This document shows, piece after piece, positions 7,393 to 10,952 of a stretch of 10,952 nucleotides of DNA (its first letter is position 1; each line of letters opens with the position of its first letter). This DNA comes from Azoarcus sp. GTDB taxonomy: Bacteria; Pseudomonadota; Gammaproteobacteria; Burkholderiales; Rhodocyclaceae. The DNA lies in NCBI GenBank assembly GCA_031258035.1, contig JAIRNL010000141.1, forward strand, positions 1 to 10,952. The letters run 5' to 3'. Position numbers and translations under genes: made by a program. Below the pieces are notes generated by a model, which had not been told where the DNA came from, searched no databases, and saw nothing but the letters and a program-made list of their open reading frames with translations.

Positions 7393-8814
7393 ATGAACAT
7401 CCTGCCCGTCCTGCTGCCGACCGATCTGCTCATTTTCGTGCTCGTCCTCGCCGCGCTGGCGCTGGCTGTGCGGGCAAGACGCCATGCCCCGTCGCGCGAA
7501 GCGTGGCGGCGGGTCGGGGAGCGGCCGACGGCGATGGCGGCGGCGGTCGTCCTGCTGGCATTCGCCGCCGTCGGCTTTCTCGACAGCCTGCATTACCGGG
7601 AACAACTGCCGCCAGGGCAGGGCGAACCGGCCGCCGCAAAACCCCTGTATTCATCCGAAGTCCTGAGCGCGCTCGACGCCCTCCTGGCGCCCCTGCGCCT
7701 GCAAACCGAAAAAACCTACTCCGCCCCTTTCGCGCGCCAACTGTTCCAGCGCGAAACAGTGGAGCGGCCCGGCGGCGGACAGGCACGCATCCACCCCCGT
7801 CTCGTCCACGGCGCGCGCCACCTGCAAGACGGAGACTCCCTGCTGGCTGACGTGGCGTGGCGGCTTGCCTGGACGCCGCTCGCGGCACTGGCCGCGAGCG
7901 GGCTACGGTTGCTGGCGCTGGCCGCGGCGGTGGCGCGCGCCCGCCGCTGCCACCTGGACGCGGCGGCCCGCCTGGTCCTTGCCGGGCGGACCACGCTGGC
8001 CTGGCGCTCGGCGCTGGCCGTGGTCTTCATCGCGGTCCTGCTGTCCGCGGCGGGCGTGGCGCTGGCGACGCACTACCATGTGCTCGGCACCGACAAAGTC
8101 GGGCAGGACGTGCTTTACCTCTCGCTCAAAAGCGTGCGCACCGGCCTCGTGATCGGCACCCTGACCACGCTCATCATGCTGCCATTCGCGGTGGCGCTCG
8201 GCATCGCCGCCGGCTACCTGGGCGGCTGGGTCGACGATGCCGTCCAGTACCTCTACACCGTGCTCAACGCGATCCCCTCGGTGCTGCTGATTGCCGCTTC
8301 AGTATTGATGATGCAAGTGATGATCGACACCCACCAGCAATGGTTCGACACCGCCGCGCAACGCGCGGATGCGCGCCTGCTCGCCCTGTGCGCGATCCTC
8401 GGCATCACCAGCTGGACGGGCCTGTGCCGTCTGCTGCGCGGCGAAACCCTCAAACTGCGCGAACTCGACTACGTGCAGGCGGCGCGCGCTTTCGGCGCAT
8501 CGGGCGCCGCCATCCTGCGCCGCCACATCCTGCCCAACGTCATGCACATCGTGCTGATCACGGTCGTGCTGGATTTCTCCGTCCTGGTACTGGCTGAAGC
8601 CGTGCTCTCCTACGTCGGCATCGGCGTCGATCCGACCACGATCAGCTTCGGCACCATGATCAACATGGCGCGCGCCGAACTCGCGCGCGAGCCCGTGGTC
8701 TGGTGGTCGCTTGCCGCCGCCTTCGTCTTCATGCTGGCGCTGGTGCTTTCCGCCAACCTGCTCGCCGACGCGGTGCGGGATGCGTTCGACCCCCGGCGCG
8801 TGAGCCGGGCATGA
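7393..8814 (+). CDS. ABC transporter permease, DppC/OppC type with long N-terminal extension
   Basis: A 473-residue inner-membrane permease, the second channel subunit. The canonical DppC part starts at about residue 205: a helix, then the signature HVLGTDKVGQDVL at 229-241, four or more further helices, and the EAA loop at 357-381 (ELDYVQAARAFGASG, then HILPN). DppC proteins are usually about 300 residues. The extra N-terminal 200 or so contain two hydrophobic helices (about 9-28 and 47-64), a soluble, presumably periplasmic stretch of about 95 residues including EKTYSAPFA and FQRETVE, and another hydrophobic segment near 160-182. The ATG at 7393 lies four bases after the stop of the first permease, and GTGAGG serves as ribosome-binding site. 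The stop (8812-8814) overlaps an ATG (ATGA), but no gene follows in that frame. No ATP-binding subunit follows. Confidence 0.92.
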   Translation: MNILPVLLPTDLLIFVLVLAALALAVRARRHAPSREAWRRVGERPTAMAAAVVLLAFAAVGFLDSLHYREQLPPGQGEPAAAKPLYSSEVLSALDALLAPLRLQTEKTYSAPFARQLFQRETVERPGGGQARIHPRLVHGARHLQDGDSLLADVAWRLAWTPLAALAASGLRLLALAAAVARARRCHLDAAARLVLAGRTTLAWRSALAVVFIAVLLSAAGVALATHYHVLGTDKVGQDVLYLSLKSVRTGLVIGTLTTLIMLPFAVALGIAAGYLGGWVDDAVQYLYTVLNAIPSVLLIAASVLMMQVMIDTHQQWFDTAAQRADARLLALCAILGITSWTGLCRLLRGETLKLRELDYVQAARAFGASGAAILRRHILPNVMHIVLITVVLDFSVLVLAEAVLSYVGIGVDPTTISFGTMINMARAELAREPVVWWSLAAAFVFMLALVLSANLLADAVRDAFDPRRVSRA

Positions 8815-8892
8815 GCGCGGGGCGATTCACATCCCGCGCGCCGCGAAATCGGACGAACGAAAAACGCGTGACACAAATCAGCGCCGCATACC

Positions 8893-8922
8893 TTGAATTC
8901 ACCCCGGACAATGGGATAGAAT
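8893..8922 (+). promoter_or_regulatory. Putative rpsO promoter
   Basis: A TTGAAT box at 8893-8898 and a TAGAAT box at 8917-8922 are separated by 18 bp, 46 bp upstream of the rpsO ATG. A second GGATAGAA copy at 8938-8945 repeats the one at 8914-8921 at a distance of 24 bp and could serve as an alternative -10. The preceding 78 bp (8815-8892) show no coding sequence or clear terminator. Confidence 0.6.
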
Positions 8923-8967
8923 CCGCCGCTTCCGATTGGATAGAACACGACCAAAGAGTAAACGCAC

Positions 8968-9237
8968 ATGGCACTCGACATTGCAACCAAAGCGCGGATC
9001 GTCTCCGACTACCAGCGCGCCCAGGGCGACACCGGCTCGCCGGAAGTACAAGTCGCGCTATTGACCGCGCGCATCAACGGCCTCACCGGCCATTTCAAGG
9101 CACACGGCAAGGATCACCACTCCCGCCGTGGCCTGCTGAAAATGGTCAGTCGCCGCCGCAAGCTCCTCGACTACCTGAAAGACCGGGATGCCGATAGCTA
9201 TCGCAAGCTGATCGAACGGCTGGGTCTGCGCAAGTAA
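8968..9237 (+). CDS. rpsO: 30S ribosomal protein S15
   Basis: S15 is a primary binder of the central domain of 16S rRNA in the small subunit and helps form an intersubunit bridge. The 89-residue product has the standard length and sequence, including TGSPEVQVALLT, the loop GHFKAHGKDHHSRRGL and the end LIERLGLRK. His42, Asp49 and Ser52 (41, 48 and 51 after Met removal) correspond to the family's rRNA-contacting residues. An AAAGAG sequence ten bases upstream serves as ribosome-binding site. The gene precedes pnp as in most proteobacteria, separated by a hairpin. In E. coli S15 represses its own mRNA through a leader pseudoknot; I did not identify an equivalent fold in this leader. Confidence 0.98.
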   Translation: MALDIATKARIVSDYQRAQGDTGSPEVQVALLTARINGLTGHFKAHGKDHHSRRGLLKMVSRRRKLLDYLKDRDADSYRKLIERLGLRK

Positions 9238-9292
9238 GCCCGCCCAAGTGATCGGCCCGACAGTGCCCGCCCGCGCGGGATAATTTCCGGCC

Positions 9293-9329
9293 AGGCCGGG
9301 GCGGCCCGCGAAGGGCGGCCCCGGCTTTT
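9293..9329 (+). terminator. Hairpin with T-run between rpsO and pnp
   Basis: Arms 9295-9307 and 9313-9325 pair as eight bp, one G-G mismatch, then four bp, closing a GCGAA loop. One or two further pairs are possible at the base, and TTTT follows at 9326-9329. It fits an intrinsic terminator for rpsO. Since pnp is normally partly expressed by read-through from rpsO, it may act as an attenuator or an RNase III processing stem instead. A smaller stem (9338-9342 with 9349-9353) follows. Confidence 0.75.
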
Positions 9330-9380
9330 GCCATTCCCGGGCCAGTGCGCCCGTGCAGTTGTTGCTTGCTGCGATAACCG

Positions 9381-9386
9381 AGAGGA
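9381..9386 (+). promoter_or_regulatory. Ribosome-binding site that fixes the TTG start of pnp
   Basis: AGAGGA lies seven bases before the TTG at 9394. No ATG or GTG occurs in frame between 9350 and the conserved N-terminus, so this site decides the start codon. Confidence 0.75.
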
Positions 9387-9393
9387 ATACCCC

Positions 9394-10952
9394 TTGCCTA
9401 CTTCCATCCAGAAAACCTTCACCTGGGGCGCGCACACCGTCACCCTCGAAACCGGTGAAATCGCCCGCCAGGCCGGCGGCGCCGTCCTCGTCAATATGGC
9501 CGACACGGTAGTGATCGCTTCCGCCTGCGCCGCCAGGAACGCGAAACCCGGGCAGGATTTCTTCCCGCTCACCGTCGACTACGTCGAAAAGTTCTACGCC
9601 GCGGGCCGCATCCCCGGCGGCTTTTTCAGGCGCGAAGGCCGCCCGACCGAAAAAGAAACGCTCACCTCGCGCCTCATCGACCGCCCGATCCGGCCGCTTT
9701 TCCCGGACGGCTTCCATAACGAAGTCCAGATCATCGCCATCGTCCTGTCGCTGAACCCGGAAGTCGATGCCGACATCCCGGCGATGATCGCCGCCTCCGC
9801 CGCGCTGGCGATCTCGGGCGTCCCCTTCAACGGCCCCATCGGCGCGGCGCGGGTCGGCTATGCCAACGGCCAGTACCTGCTCAACCCGACCGCCAGCGAA
9901 CTCGCCGCCAGCCAGTTGAACCTCGTGGTCGCCGGCACCGAATCGGCGGTATTGATGGTCGAATCCGAAGCGCGGGAACTTTCGGAAGAAATCATGCTCG
10001 GCGCGGTGGTCTACGGGCATGAGCAACTGCGACACGCGATCCGCGCCATCGACGAGTTGGTCGAGCTTGCCGGCAAGCCGGAATGGGACTGGCTGCCGCC
10101 GCCCAAGAACGAGGCCCTGATCGCGCGCGTCACCGGACTCGCCCGCGCCGATCTCGAACAAGCGTTCACCATCACCAGCAAACAAGCGCGCACCGTCCGC
10201 CTCGCCGAAATCGAAAAAACGACGCTTGCCGCCATCACCGCGGATGCCGGCGCGCCGCCGGAAAACGACATCAAAGACATCCTCTTTTCGCTCGAAGCGG
10301 ACATCGTGCGCGGACGCATCCTCAACGGCGAACCGCGTATCGACGGGCGCGACACCCGCACCGTGCGTCCGATCGACATCCGCACCGGCCTGCTACCGCG
10401 CGCGCATGGCTCGGCGCTTTTCACCCGGGGCGAAACCCAGGCCCTGGCGGTTGCCACGCTCGGCACCGGGCGCGACGAACAGATCATCGACGCCATCGCG
10501 GGCGAATACCGCGAAAACTTCATGCTGCACTACAACTTCCCGCCCTTCTGCACTGGCGAGACAGGCCGCTTCGGCGCCACCAAGCGGCGCGAAATCGGCC
10601 ACGGACGCCTTGCCAAACGCGCCCTGCTCGCCGTGCTGCCCAAGCCGGAGGACTTCAGCTACACCATCCGCCTCGTCTCCGAGATCATGGAATCCAACGG
10701 CTCCTCCTCGATGGCCTCGGTCTGCGGCGGCTCGCTCGCCCTGATGGACGCCGGGGTGCCGATCACCTCGCACGTCGCCGGCATCGCCATGGGACTCATC
10801 AAGGAAGGCAACCGCTTCGCGGTGCTCACCGACATCCTCGGCGACGAAGATCACCTCGGCGACATGGACTTCAAAGTCGCGGGCACCGAACGCGGCGTCA
10901 CCGCCCTGCAAATGGACATCAAGATACAAGGCATCACCCGGGAGATCATGCA
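9394..10952 (+). CDS. pnp: Polyribonucleotide nucleotidyltransferase (PNPase), 3' end missing
   Basis: PNPase degrades RNA 3' to 5' by phosphorolysis and is a core part of the degradosome. The window holds the first 519 residues of a protein that is usually about 700. The first RNase PH domain covers roughly residues 1-140 with FFRRE (Arg79, Arg80). A helical linker domain follows, and then the second, catalytic RNase PH domain from about 310. That domain shows GRDTRTVRPID, the phosphate-binding SS pair in NGSSSMASVCGG, and the catalytic Asp486, Asp492 and Lys494 in GDEDHLGDMDFK. These match E. coli numbering exactly. The KH and S1 RNA-binding domains would lie beyond the right edge. The start is TTG at 9394, preceded by AGAGGA. 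I recall that E. coli pnp also uses UUG. The gene follows rpsO in the conserved order. Confidence 0.98.
   Translation, partial: MPTSIQKTFTWGAHTVTLETGEIARQAGGAVLVNMADTVVIASACAARNAKPGQDFFPLTVDYVEKFYAAGRIPGGFFRREGRPTEKETLTSRLIDRPIRPLFPDGFHNEVQIIAIVLSLNPEVDADIPAMIAASAALAISGVPFNGPIGAARVGYANGQYLLNPTASELAASQLNLVVAGTESAVLMVESEARELSEEIMLGAVVYGHEQLRHAIRAIDELVELAGKPEWDWLPPPKNEALIARVTGLARADLEQAFTITSKQARTVRLAEIEKTTLAAITADAGAPPENDIKDILFSLEADIVRGRILNGEPRIDGRDTRTVRPIDIRTGLLPRAHGSALFTRGETQALAVATLGTGRDEQIIDAIAGEYRENFMLHYNFPPFCTGETGRFGATKRREIGHGRLAKRALLAVLPKPEDFSYTIRLVSEIMESNGSSSMASVCGGSLALMDAGVPITSHVAGIAMGLIKEGNRFAVLTDILGDEDHLGDMDFKVAGTERGVTALQMDIKIQGITREIM

Noticed and set aside
8811..9197. Small gene starting at the ATGA overlap after the second permease
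   Set aside because: It has no domain, overlaps rpsO in another frame, and would destroy the rpsO promoter context. It is kept only as a possible remnant start codon.
9373..9378. GATAAC as a -10 box for a separate pnp promoter
   Set aside because: No acceptable -35 hexamer is found at 16-18 bp upstream, and the box lies only 15 bp from the start codon.
9058..10185. 375-codon minus-strand open frame opposite rpsO and pnp
   Set aside because: It covers two unmistakable housekeeping genes on the other strand and is therefore a shadow.

Overview
The window looks like chromosomal DNA from a high-GC Gram-negative bacterium, most likely a betaproteobacterium and possibly a member of the Rhodocyclales. 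The pointers are a TonB-dependent outer-membrane receptor, a lipobox-bearing transport lipoprotein, a FabI enoyl-ACP reductase, and the proteobacterial gene order rpsO-pnp. The taxonomic placement comes from the look of the proteins, not from a search.

Layout, left to right. Positions 1-53 hold the first 17 codons of an unidentified minus-strand gene. Positions 115-340 hold a striking non-genic array: ten 16-bp palindrome-like cores spaced exactly 21 bp apart. Their 5-bp spacers alternate between an AA-type and a GG-type, so the true repeat is a 42-bp dimer. The array lies between the partial gene and the 3' end of a TonB-dependent siderophore receptor (minus strand, stop at 372-374). The receptor's plug and barrel are complete, but its 5' end lacks a signal peptide and runs head-on into a small plus-strand DUF1648 membrane protein gene (2551-3027) with its own promoter and ribosome-binding site. 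A rearrangement junction near 2440-2550 is likely. fabI (3064-3855, minus) converges on the DUF1648 gene and has a clear TATAAT box upstream.

A 315-bp divergent intergenic region leads to a plus-strand, translationally coupled operon (4171-8814). It encodes a large oligopeptide-type substrate-binding lipoprotein with an unusual C-terminal membrane helix, a DppB-type permease, and a DppC-type permease with a long N-terminal extension. Together these should form the periplasmic and membrane parts of a peptide or related-solute importer. The ATPase subunits are not in the window: the operon stops directly before the housekeeping pair rpsO (8968-9237) and pnp (from 9394, running off the right edge). 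A strong hairpin with a T-run separates rpsO from pnp, and pnp starts at a TTG codon.

The right two-thirds (fabI, transporter, rpsO, pnp) read as ordinary core genome. The left quarter (partial gene, repeat array, receptor, DUF1648) reads as accessory and contains the least explained sequence. No RNA genes, insertion sequences, CRISPR arrays or prophage genes were seen.
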